Part shown: positions 30,583-39,300 of the stretch, one piece after another
Layout of the letters: every line of letters begins with the position of its first letter
Numbering within the stretch: position 1 is the first letter of the stretch
Source of the DNA: a virus
Virus record (IMG/VR): IMGVR_UViG_3300036985_001339
Span: 1 to 64,000 of that record
Strand: one strand, 5' to 3'
DNA: 64,000 bases
Made by a program: the position numbers and the translations under genes
The notes under the pieces: model-generated
The model's database searches: none
Told to the model about the DNA's origin: nothing
Seen by the model: the letters and a program-made list of their open reading frames with translations, nothing else

Positions 30583-30827
30583 TGGCTAAAAAAAGTATAA
30601 TTGATATGGGTAACTATTTATATTCTAAAAAAGAATTTGAAGCTTATCGATGGTGTATTGAAAATGGTATATATATAACACCTAAAGCAAAATCAACTAG
30701 TCAATGGTATTTAACCATAGAGATAAATAAAAAAATAAATGTAAGTCCAGATTCTTATGGTAAAATGGATATATGGAGACAAATGTATAAATATTATATT
30801 TACTATTATGACAAATACAAAAAGTAG
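30582..30827 (+). CDS. Hypothetical protein, 81 aa
   Basis: The start is the ATG at 30582, which overlaps the primase stop (TAATG); an upstream TTG is rejected. Lys/Tyr/Trp-rich, with MAKKSIIDMGNYLYSKKEFE and WRQMYKYYIYYYDKYKK. It overlaps the next gene by 20 bases. No family recognised. Confidence 0.6.
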   Translation: MAKKSIIDMGNYLYSKKEFEAYRWCIENGIYITPKAKSTSQWYLTIEINKKINVSPDSYGKMDIWRQMYKYYIYYYDKYKK

Positions 30828-31446
30828 TTTTTTAAATGCTAATGAAGCTTACGAGTATTTTTTAGACAAAATAATACTAGAAGGTGTTGAGTTTGATAAT
30901 ACTAAAGCTTTGTTTAATGTTGGTTTTGAAATACAACATCCAATGTGGAATACTATCTACAATGAAGAACGTAAGTGGAATCCTAAATACGCGGAAAGAG
31001 AATGGGAATGGTATTTATCAGGTAATCCTAGTGCTGTAGAAATATCAAAATATGCGCCAATATGGAAAAATATGATGGACGAAGATGGTAATGTTAGATC
31101 TAATTATGGTTGGCAATGGAAAAGAAATAATCAATTATCAAAAGTTGTAGACTTATTAAGAGATAATCCTAATACTAGAAAAGCTACAATATCTATTTAT
31201 GATGGAAAAGAAATTGATACTTATTCTAATGACACTCCATGTACATACGCTGTTCAGTTTACAATATTAGAAGGTAAATTAAATATGGCTGTTCTAATGC
31301 GTTCTAATGATCTCTGGTACGGTTTCTGTAACGATCAATACTGTTTTTCAATGTTACAACAAACAGTAGCTGATTTCTTATGTATCGAAGTTGGTACTTA
31401 TTATCATTTTGCTCACAATTTACATTTATATAACGACAAATTATGA
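30808..31446 (+). CDS. Thymidylate synthase-family enzyme, possibly dCMP-specific
   Basis: The ATG at 30808 (MTNTKSSFLNANEAYEYFLD) is preferred over an upstream one inside the previous gene. The 212-residue product has the active-site Cys block SNDTPCTYAVQF, then MRSNDLWYGFCNDQYCFSML and the HLY end of the substrate site. Aligned to E. coli ThyA (RSCDVFLGLPFNIASYALL), the base-selecting Asn177 is Asp here, as in dCMP hydroxymethylases such as T4 gp42. It is shorter than the usual 264. It may therefore methylate or hydroxymethylate dCMP rather than dUMP. The family assignment is strong; the substrate is inferred. Confidence 0.8.
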   Translation: MTNTKSSFLNANEAYEYFLDKIILEGVEFDNTKALFNVGFEIQHPMWNTIYNEERKWNPKYAEREWEWYLSGNPSAVEISKYAPIWKNMMDEDGNVRSNYGWQWKRNNQLSKVVDLLRDNPNTRKATISIYDGKEIDTYSNDTPCTYAVQFTILEGKLNMAVLMRSNDLWYGFCNDQYCFSMLQQTVADFLCIEVGTYYHFAHNLHLYNDKL

Positions 31447-31616
31447 CACCAAAAGAAAAAGCAAAAGAGTTAGTAGAAAGATTTATAAATTCAGATTCTA
31501 TGATTTTTAGTCTTAAAGGAGCAAAAGAATGCGCATTAATAGCTGTTGATGAATTAATTAAACAAACAGGAAGTAAGTATTGGTATGATGTTAAACTAGA
31601 AATAGAAAATTTATAG
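31443..31616 (+). CDS. Small helical protein, 57 aa
   Basis: MTPKEKAKELVERFINSDSM followed by a second helix (GAKECALIAVDELIKQTGSK) and an acidic end. This layout of two helices is a common phage microprotein type (recalled as unnamed). It overlaps the synthase stop by 4 bases, so it is coupled to it. Confidence 0.6.
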   Translation: MTPKEKAKELVERFINSDSMIFSLKGAKECALIAVDELIKQTGSKYWYDVKLEIENL

Positions 31617-31618
31617 TT

Positions 31619-31798
31619 ATGGAAGAAAAGAAAACAATAGAATTTTGGAAAGACGGTGAATATGTCGCAAAAGGTGGATATTTTATTAGAAGCGAAATAA
31701 AGACTTTTTTAAACAAATTAATTGAAAATGGACTTGAACCTGTTGGAATAATTGTAGATTTAGAGTCTTTTAACTTAGAAGTAATTGTAAAAGAATAA
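31619..31798 (+). CDS. Hypothetical protein, 59 aa
   Basis: The sequence (MEEKKTIEFWKDGEYVAKGG and NKLIENGLEPVGIIVDLESF) suggests an alpha-beta small fold. Two-base gap to the previous gene, 3 bases to the next. No family recognised. Confidence 0.55.
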   Translation: MEEKKTIEFWKDGEYVAKGGYFIRSEIKTFLNKLIENGLEPVGIIVDLESFNLEVIVKE

Positions 31799-31801
31799 AA
31801 A

Positions 31802-32716
31802 ATGAAATATTATTTATATCATATCTTTGGTAAAAAGATAGGCGTTACGTGTGATCTTAAGGATAGGTTAACACGTCAACAAGGTTGTGCTTGTGGTGAA
31901 TATGAAGTTCTTGATTCTAGTGAAGATATAGATTATATATCAGAAAAAGAGTTAGAACTTCAACTTGTCTACGGTTATAAAGTAGATAGACAATCTTATA
32001 AAGAATTAATAACTAAACAATCAAATCTAAAATCAAATCAAATGGTACTAAACGTAACAGAACAAACAACTACATTTCCGTGTCCAGTAAACAAACTTAA
32101 AGGAAACTTAATGGACAATTTAGGAGTACAGATTAAAACTCCTTTTGGTAGTTATACACTTATTCCAAAGTTAGCAGAATGGATAATAGAAAACGCTAAT
32201 ACTTCAATGTTTAATCCAGCTAGATGTTATGTGTATAATAAAGCAATGGATGAATTCTGTAAATCTCTAGTTAAACAAAGTCCAGCAACAGAATATAAAA
32301 ACCAACCAGAAGAAGTAGTTGAAGAACAACCTAATGTTTATGACTTAATTAGAGAATGGGCTAACGAAAGAGGTATATATAAATCTGGTGATACTAAAAC
32401 TCAATTTGCTAAACTACAAGAAGAAGCAGGTGAACTAGCAAGAGCTATTCTTAAGAATGATAAACCCGAGTTTATAGATGCGATAGGAGATATGGTTGTT
32501 GTATTAACTAACCTAGCTGCTTTAGAAGGTTTAAAAATAGAAGATTGTATAAATTCTGCTTATGATGTAATTAAGTCACGTCATGGCAAAATGATTAACG
32601 GTACTTTTGTTAAAGAAAACCTTCAACCAACAAGCATTCCGCGTGATGCAAGATTTAATGTAAACAATACAAGTGGTGGTAGAACAATAAACGCACATTT
32701 AACAACAACTTTATAA
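31802..32716 (+). CDS. GIY-YIG-like plus MazG-like fusion, 304 aa
   Basis: The N-terminus (residues 3-24, YYLYHIFGKKIGVTCDLKDR) reads as the strand-turn-Arg segment of a GIY-YIG nuclease fold with a later SEKELELQL Glu. Residues 75-180 are a connecting region. The C-terminal third (KLQEEAGELARAILKNDKPE and FIDAIGDMVVVLTNLAALEG) is the MazG-type all-alpha NTP pyrophosphohydrolase with its EExxE and ExxD metal ligands, EEAGE and DAIGD. A fusion of these two is unusual. It may degrade nucleotide alarmones or modified dNTPs. The GIY-YIG part may be structural only. Confidence 0.65.
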   Translation: MKYYLYHIFGKKIGVTCDLKDRLTRQQGCACGEYEVLDSSEDIDYISEKELELQLVYGYKVDRQSYKELITKQSNLKSNQMVLNVTEQTTTFPCPVNKLKGNLMDNLGVQIKTPFGSYTLIPKLAEWIIENANTSMFNPARCYVYNKAMDEFCKSLVKQSPATEYKNQPEEVVEEQPNVYDLIREWANERGIYKSGDTKTQFAKLQEEAGELARAILKNDKPEFIDAIGDMVVVLTNLAALEGLKIEDCINSAYDVIKSRHGKMINGTFVKENLQPTSIPRDARFNVNNTSGGRTINAHLTTTL

Positions 32717-32717
32717 T

Positions 32718-33044
32718 ATGACAGAAAAGAATATTGTCTTTAGAGACCCAGTAGTTGAAAGAGTTGTAGAGAAATTTGTATCTAGATCAGATATAGGTTT
32801 TGAAAAGTATGGTAATACATTACATGATGAACGTACTAAGAAAATGAAAGGTCTTTTTAAATATTTAAACGATGTACAAGAAGAGTTAATGGATGCAGTG
32901 CTATACATACAAGCATGTAAAGAGGAAATTCAAGATTTAACTGAAGAAGCGTTGATACAAGAATTTAGAGATATTGATGTAGATTTTGAATTAGTTGATC
33001 CAGGTCATCATTACGCATTTACTATAGATGAAGAAGATAGTTAG
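32718..33044 (+). CDS. MazG-like nucleotide pyrophosphohydrolase, 108 aa
   Basis: The all-alpha core is visible: KMKGLFKYLNDVQEELMDAV with EELMDAVLYIQACKEEI provides the Glu and Asp metal ligands. The N-terminal VERVVEKFVSRSDIGFEKYG and the TLHDER segment are typical of phage dNTP-diphosphohydrolase types. It could hydrolyse unwanted dNTPs to adjust the pool, alongside the synthase and reductase nearby. It is the second MazG-type gene in a row; its end overlaps the next gene by 17 bases. Contains a TGCTATACA word at 32899. Confidence 0.75.
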   Translation: MTEKNIVFRDPVVERVVEKFVSRSDIGFEKYGNTLHDERTKKMKGLFKYLNDVQEELMDAVLYIQACKEEIQDLTEEALIQEFRDIDVDFELVDPGHHYAFTIDEEDS

Positions 33045-33474
33045 AAAGAAAGGACCAGTAGTTTCAAAAAAGGTGGTATATGACGGTATCACCTTTGCTT
33101 CTGGTTTAGAAAAGTATATGTACAAAGCTTTAAAACAAGCCGATATAGATGTTGAGTATGAAAGTCAATCGTTTGAACTATTACCTTCTTTTACTTTTAA
33201 AAATGATTGTATTGAAAGGCAATCTAACGGCAAAGGTGATTACGTAAATAAAGGTAATAAAAAAGTTTTAAATATAAAATATACTCCAGACTTTATTGGT
33301 TATGATTTTATTATAGAAACTAAAGGTAGAGCAAACGATTCTTTTCCATTACGTTGGAAAATGTTTAAATACTTAATGACTTTGATGTGTGATAAAAGAA
33401 CTTTATACAAACCTCAGTCACAACGCGAGTGCGATACAACTATTGAATTAATCTTAAAAAACAGAAAACAATGA
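33028..33474 (+). CDS. Endonuclease I/DUF1064-like nuclease, 148 aa
   Basis: FASGLEKYMYKALKQADIDV matches the Glu-containing first helix of the T7 endonuclease I/DUF1064 PD-(D/E)XK family; TPDFIGYDFIIETKGRANDS gives the Asp and ExK of the active site. Such enzymes cut branched DNA such as Holliday junctions and clear forks before packaging. The central loop with KGDYVNKGNKK is an insertion. Starts inside the end of the previous gene. Confidence 0.8.
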   Translation: MKKIVRKKGPVVSKKVVYDGITFASGLEKYMYKALKQADIDVEYESQSFELLPSFTFKNDCIERQSNGKGDYVNKGNKKVLNIKYTPDFIGYDFIIETKGRANDSFPLRWKMFKYLMTLMCDKRTLYKPQSQRECDTTIELILKNRKQ

Positions 33475-33623
33475 CATTAAACAATGATGAAAAAGGTTGG
33501 GAATTAGCCGTTGGTTTATATCCAGGAATACTATTTGGTTTTAGGACATACGAAGAACCACATTACAATACACACGTATTATATTTACCATTTATAAACG
33601 TACTTTTAACAATAGATAAATAA
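33471..33623 (+). CDS. Hypothetical protein, 50 aa
   Basis: The short frame (MTLNNDEKGWELAVGLYPGI, then LFGFRTYEEPHYNTHVLYLP) is coupled by an ATGA-type overlap to the nuclease and lies 2 bases before the reductase. The LYPGxLFGxRxY style occurs in short phage proteins beside nucleotide genes (recalled). Unknown function. Confidence 0.55.
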   Translation: MTLNNDEKGWELAVGLYPGILFGFRTYEEPHYNTHVLYLPFINVLLTIDK

Positions 33624-33625
33624 GA

Positions 33626-35494
33626 ATGAGTTTAACATTAGACAAACAGATTTTAAGCGATATAACAGTATATACTAAATACGCCAAGTATTTGCCAAGT
33701 AAAGAAAGAAGAGAAACGTGGGAAGAATTAGTAACTAGGAATATGGAGATGCATATATCAAAGTTTCCAGAAATGAAACAATCAATTGAACAAGTTTATA
33801 AAAATTTCGTATTCAATAAAAAAGTTTTACCTTCGATGCGAAGCCTCCAGTTTGGCGGTAAAGCTATTGAGCTTAATAATGCTAGGATTTATAACTGTGC
33901 TTTTCTACCTATTGATAGTATTCATAGCTTTTCTGAGACTATGTTCTTACTACTCGGAGGAACTGGTGTTGGCTATTCAGTACAAAACCATCAAATTGAA
34001 AAACTTCCGGAAATAAGAAAACCTAATTACGATAGAAAGAAAAGATACGTAGTTCAAGACAGTATTATAGGTTGGGCAGATGCTATTAAAACTTTATTTA
34101 AGTCTTATACTGGAGGATTAACTTCTCATATAGAATTTGATCTTTCTGACATTAGACAAAAAGGAGCTTTATTAGTTACTGCTGGAGGTAAAGCACCAGG
34201 TCCAGAACCATTAAGAATTGCTTTGGTTAAAATTGAAGCTATTTTAAGAACAAAAGATGACAGATCTAAACTTACTGACATTGAGTGTCATGATATTCAA
34301 TGCCATATTGCCGATGCGGTTTTAGCAGGAGGTATTAGACGTGCTGCGATGATCAGTTTGTTTGATCTAGACTCTACAGCAATGTTAAACTGTAAAGCTG
34401 GTAATTGGTGGGAAGATAATCCACAACGAGGTAGATCAAATAATTCAGTAGTACTTTTAAGACATAAAATTGACAAGAAAACATTTGACAAAGTATGGGA
34501 GCGTATCGAAGCTTCTGGTTCTGGTGAACCGGGCATATACCTCACTAATGATAAAGATTGGGGAACTAATCCTTGTTGCGAAATTGCTTTACGACCTTAT
34601 CAGTTCTGTAATTTAACAGAAATTAATATGTCTGATATTGAAGATCAAGATGATTTTAACGCTAGAGCATCCGCTGCATCATTTCTAGGTACATTACAGG
34701 CATCGTATTCTGATTTTCATTATCTACGTGATATTTGGAAAAAGAACACAGATAAGGACGCATTATTAGGAGTATCAATGACAGGCATAGCCTCTAAATC
34801 AAACTTAGAATTAAATTATGAAGAAGCAAGTAAAATCGTTAAAGAAACAAATAATGTTATTGCAACAAGTCTTAATATCAACAGAGCGGCAAGAACAACC
34901 GCGGTTAAGCCGGCCGGAACTACTAGCCTTGTTCTCGGCACTTCTAGCGGTATCCATGCTTGGCATAACGACTATTATATTCGCCGTATGCGTCTAGGAA
35001 AGAATGAAGCAATTTATTCTTATTTAGCAATTAATCACCCAGAACTACTCGAAGATGAGTATTTTAATCCAACATTGCAATCAGTTATTTCTGTTCCTCA
35101 AAAAGCTCCTAATGGCGCTATTACGAGACACGAATCTACGTTAGATCTTTTAGAAAGAGTTAAATTAATATCTAAAGACTGGGTTAAGACTGGTCATATT
35201 AAAGGTAATAATACTCATAATGTATCTTGTACGGTTTCTGTAAGAGATGATGAATGGAAAATCATTGGTGAATGGATGTGGGCAAATAAAGATTACTATA
35301 ATGGTTTATCTGTATTGCCTTATCACGGTGGAACTTACAAACAAACTCCATTTGAAGATTGTACTAAAGAAGTTTATGACGAAATGATGTCTACTTTAAA
35401 AAATGTAGATTTATCTAAAGTTATAGAAGTTCAAGACAATACTAATTTTGGTGAATCAGTTGCTTGTGGACCAGGTGGTTGCGAAATAACATAA
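33626..35494 (+). CDS. nrdJ: Class II (B12-dependent) ribonucleotide reductase
   Basis: The 622-residue protein has the class II reductase signature: NARIYNCAFLPIDSIHSFSE and LLLGGTGVGYSVQNHQ, the active-site block NPCCEIALRPYQFCNLTEIN with Cys317/Cys318 and Glu319, PAGTTSLVLGTSSGIHAW, and a C-terminal redox pair in CGPGGCEIT (614-622). No NrdB partner is nearby, so it should be adenosylcobalamin-dependent, like the monomeric Lactobacillus-type enzyme but shorter. It supplies deoxynucleotides. The host must supply or import B12. Confidence 0.85.
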   Translation: MSLTLDKQILSDITVYTKYAKYLPSKERRETWEELVTRNMEMHISKFPEMKQSIEQVYKNFVFNKKVLPSMRSLQFGGKAIELNNARIYNCAFLPIDSIHSFSETMFLLLGGTGVGYSVQNHQIEKLPEIRKPNYDRKKRYVVQDSIIGWADAIKTLFKSYTGGLTSHIEFDLSDIRQKGALLVTAGGKAPGPEPLRIALVKIEAILRTKDDRSKLTDIECHDIQCHIADAVLAGGIRRAAMISLFDLDSTAMLNCKAGNWWEDNPQRGRSNNSVVLLRHKIDKKTFDKVWERIEASGSGEPGIYLTNDKDWGTNPCCEIALRPYQFCNLTEINMSDIEDQDDFNARASAASFLGTLQASYSDFHYLRDIWKKNTDKDALLGVSMTGIASKSNLELNYEEASKIVKETNNVIATSLNINRAARTTAVKPAGTTSLVLGTSSGIHAWHNDYYIRRMRLGKNEAIYSYLAINHPELLEDEYFNPTLQSVISVPQKAPNGAITRHESTLDLLERVKLISKDWVKTGHIKGNNTHNVSCTVSVRDDEWKIIGEWMWANKDYYNGLSVLPYHGGTYKQTPFEDCTKEVYDEMMSTLKNVDLSKVIEVQDNTNFGESVACGPGGCEIT

Positions 35495-35495
35495 T

Positions 35496-36059
35496 ATGAT
35501 ATATATAGAAGATAATTTTTTACCAAGTAATTTAATAAATATACTTGACAAAGATGAGACAGAATTCCAGGAAATAAAAACTCCTGGAAAGTCTTTTTGG
35601 GTTAAATTTCCAACAGATGATTTCATAGAATTAGTTTGTGATAAGATTTCTAAAATAGAAAATGTTGTTATAGAACCAATACTAGGTTTCTTTAGAGAAG
35701 CAAAACAAGGTCAAGATACTGATTGGAGAATACATAACGACTCAATAATAGAAGGTCAACAACCAGACAGAGCTGCTGTATTGTATATCTCTGAAGAACA
35801 AGAAGAAGGTTTAAACGGCACGGCTTTTTGGGAACATTGGGTCCACGGAGAAAAGTTTGAGAATGTTTCTATTGAAGAACAAAATAGATTGTTAAAGGAG
35901 GATTCTAACGACTTAGATAAATGGATATTAAAATCCGTAGTAGGTCATAAACAAAATAGATTAATATCTTATCCATGTAACTACTTCCATAGTAAATATC
36001 CTAATGAGTTTTTAGAAAGTAGAAAAGTATTTGTAATGTTTTATAAAATAAGAAAATGA
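35496..36059 (+). CDS. 2-oxoglutarate/Fe(II) oxygenase-like protein, 187 aa
   Basis: The iron-binding facial triad can be read: HND in WRIHNDSII (His80, Asp82) and His165 in NYFHSKYPNEF, with Arg176 in SRKVFVMFYK as the co-substrate contact. The strand pattern around AAVLYISEEQEEGLNGTAFW fits the jelly-roll. Such phage proteins hydroxylate amino acids, tRNA or DNA bases; the substrate is unknown. It starts 1 base after the reductase and may work on the same nucleotide pathway. The family call is by motif. Confidence 0.65.
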   Translation: MIYIEDNFLPSNLINILDKDETEFQEIKTPGKSFWVKFPTDDFIELVCDKISKIENVVIEPILGFFREAKQGQDTDWRIHNDSIIEGQQPDRAAVLYISEEQEEGLNGTAFWEHWVHGEKFENVSIEEQNRLLKEDSNDLDKWILKSVVGHKQNRLISYPCNYFHSKYPNEFLESRKVFVMFYKIRK

Positions 36060-36262
36060 AAGAACAAAGTTTAATTGAGATGAAAAACAAAGTAGAAGCT
36101 CTAATAAGAGTTCTACAACAAGTAATGGGTGAACAACAACATCTAACGGTGTTAGCTGCTGGAACTTTAGAGACTTTAAAATTAATGCCAGGTTATGACG
36201 ACGCTATTAAAGCCATGACTGATAAAGCTAAAGAAGAAGTTGAAAAGAAATTAGAAGAATAG
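36056..36262 (+). CDS. Helical protein, 68 aa
   Basis: An amphipathic helical protein (MKEQSLIEMKNKVEALIRVL, then QQVMGEQQHLTVLAAGTLET) with a Lys/Glu-rich tail. Similar short helical proteins often end early operons. Coupled to the oxygenase gene by an ATGA-type overlap; last rightward gene before the convergent terminator. Confidence 0.6.
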   Translation: MKEQSLIEMKNKVEALIRVLQQVMGEQQHLTVLAAGTLETLKLMPGYDDAIKAMTDKAKEEVEKKLEE

Positions 36263-36285
36263 TTGTTATTATTATTAATAGAAAA

Positions 36286-36317
36286 AAGGGGATCACAATT
36301 AAGTGTATCCCCTTTCT
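36286..36317. terminator. Bidirectional terminator between converging arms
   Basis: AAAGGGGAT and ATCCCCTTT pair (nine bases) around a 13-base loop, with an A run on the left and a T run on the right. It stops transcription from both sides, between the rightward gene ending at 36262 and the leftward gene ending at 36368. Confidence 0.85.
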
Positions 36318-36323
36318 CTTTAT

Positions 36324-36361
36324 AGGAACATTGAGTATGGTGCTCATTATATATTGTTCCT
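36324..36361. terminator. Second hairpin at the convergence point
   Basis: AGGAACA and TGTTCCT pair across a 24-base interior that contains a nested TGAG/CTCA stem. It lies just after the stop of the leftward giant gene and probably reinforces termination of that arm. Confidence 0.55.
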
Positions 36362-36367
36362 GATTTA

Positions 36368-39300
36368 TTACGGAGTCTTAAACTCCGGTACTTTTAATGA
36401 TTGTGTTTTTAACTCTGGTATCTTCAAACCTCCACTTGAATTAATTTGAACTGGAGCTGATTGATTTAAACCTAAATTGTATTCATTATAACCTAACAAT
36501 GAATATATTCTTTGCCAATTACTATAATCACTATTTAATGCATTTCCAATATTTTGCATTTTCAAGTATAATCTATCTGCAGGGAAATTACTAGCAGCTG
36601 ATGTTAATGAAGTTGCTGCTTCTATTGCATATTTATTATCTAGACTAAAACCTTTCCACATTATTTCGTCTTTATTATATTCTATAGACTTATAAGCTTT
36701 TGCCGTTGCTCTTAACTTAATACCTATAGAAGGCGAAACATTAGAAAGTTCTAATAAAACATCTCCGTAACCTTTTGGATCACCACTTTTTTCATACCAT
36801 TTTATTATTGCGTTTTTAACAGTAGATAGTAATACTCCTGTTAAACCAGTACCTCTAACTAAAGTATCAAATGCCCCGTTCAGTGTACGTATCACAGCTT
36901 TATTTAATCTATTTTTCTCTTGTTCATCATCGTCGTCCCATACCATAGAAAACAAAGCATTCTGTAAAGCATTAAACATTAAGTTTTGAATTACAGCATA
37001 ATAAGTTATTTTAGCTATATTATTAGGTACACTACCTCTTCCCTTTGCAATATCTATAAAAGACTTTTTAATAATCCTAGAATATTGAAACGGCGTATTC
37101 ATAAACGATAGTAACAATCTTCCTTTTGTACTAGCTTGATTCATTGATATTTTAGAAACGTCAGCAGATTGTTGAGATATTTCTGATGTTTCATAGAAAT
37201 CACGCATCGTTGCTTTCTTAGCATCTTGTTCTGAATAACCTTGTTTTAAATAAGTCTTTAATCTATTTCTATAAAAACCAGCTCCACCAATTGCTATTGC
37301 AAAACTATCCATAAATCTAGTAGGAACAAAACCTTGTTTTAAAAACCAGTAATTTGCTGCTTTTATTTTATCTAATGGATTGTTATTTCTAGGATCATTC
37401 ATTAACTGAGCAAGTTCTGCTTCAGCAACGTCATTCATTAAACCAGATCTTCTATCTCTAAGATAATCTGAATTCCATATCGTAAAGAAATCCTCTGTAT
37501 ATTGTTTAACATTAAGCAATGCCGCTCCAGCTTTTAATACGTTGTTATCTCCAGTGTTTATATAATTGACAGCACCTAGAGTTTGCAACAAAGCAGATCT
37601 AACATTCCAGAACATCGTAACAGCGGTAGAACCATTTATCCAATTTAATAAAGCATCAGACGAACCCTCTGCTCTATTACTACCAGTCTTCATTCTATAT
37701 AACATGTTTTCTAAAGCTTTAACGTATTTTCTACCGTAAATAGCTTCAATCTTACTCATGTTATCTTTAGAGAAGATTTTGTCAACATTACCTTGCCATT
37801 CACTTAAGAATTTTGCTCTATTTGTTTTAGATATAACATTGTTAATATCACCAACAACACTACCAAATCCCCAATTGTGACCTGGTTCTGTATAACCATT
37901 AGGTTGTTTTGACAATAAAGAAACGTCTTTAGCAAAGTCTCTTAATCTAGGATTAGTTCTTACTATTTCTTTTAAATGGAATAAGTCTTTTTTATCAAGT
38001 CCAGGTATTGGGTATCCAGCTGTACTCCATAAATAAACTCTAACAGCTTGATCCACTAAGTAACCTCCGTAACCAGAATCTTGTTTAAGTTCTTTACTTA
38101 TACCTTTGTACTTCTTATTTATTAAACTATTCCAGTCTTTATACATCGTCTGTCTCTCTTTCATCAAGTTCAACATTGCATCACTGTATGGTTTTAATAG
38201 ATTGTCAGTAAGAAAATCTATTTGTTCTTTACCTTCTTGTCCTTTTCCAGAACCAAGCGTGTATAGCAAACCTAAGAAATCCTCATCTTCCGGTGGTAAG
38301 TATATATCATATTTACCAATGTTTTTACCTAAATTTTTAGCAGTTTCAGGAGAATAAGTTGCAGAAGCTTCAATACCTTTATTTTGCTCTATGATTTCGT
38401 TCATAGTTCTTTCTAGGTTTGAATTTTTTTCTACTATTTCTTGATACTTTTTAGATTTAAAATCAAGTGTTTCTAAAACCTGTTTAGTTAAAGGTCCTTC
38501 AGTATTCTTTTTAACTTTAAATTCAAAGTTATTATAACCATCTGCTACTTTTTGAATTAAGAAGTAGGCAGTTTGTTTATCTGAAAACTTAGATCTACTT
38601 GGTACTTTAAAGTCAATTTTAATACCATCTGCTACTTTAGCATTTTTTATAGCTTTGTCAATATCTCTGGCAACAGTCCATTGTTCAGTTAAAGGTAATC
38701 CTTCTAAGAAACTAGATATTTTACCATTTTCTTCTTCTGCTAAACTAAATTTAACAATACTACTTTTACCTTTAGCCATATCGTCTAAAACCTTAGCTCT
38801 AATAACCTCGTTTTTTAAATCGTTTGCTAAGTTAACGTTTCTTTCAGAGACTCTATCTAAAAATTCAGATTCTCTAATCAATCTTCTAGCTTCTTGTAAA
38901 ACTAAAACATCACCAAACAACTCCATTAAAGCTGTTCTTCTATCAAAATAAGCAGTAGGAACTAAACCCTTACCTGTTTTGTCATTGATTTCTGAATCTT
39001 CAAATTGTTTTAATTCTTCATTAGCATTATCGCCACCGTAAGTTTTTATTATACGAGTGGCTTCATCTATACCATAATAAGACTGCAAAAACTTAACTCT
39101 ATCTATATTACCTATTTTTCTTAAATTACCTTTATCATCAAACTCTTTTAATCTAGGTGGTAATTTTTTAGAAGCATAACTTGATTCTCCAGTAACAGGA
39201 TCTACAGGGTGATTAATAACATCGTAAAGTAGTTTCCATTGATTATACATTAACGATTCAATTTCTGGACCATTTTTAAATGTCATTCTTCTTGCCATTG

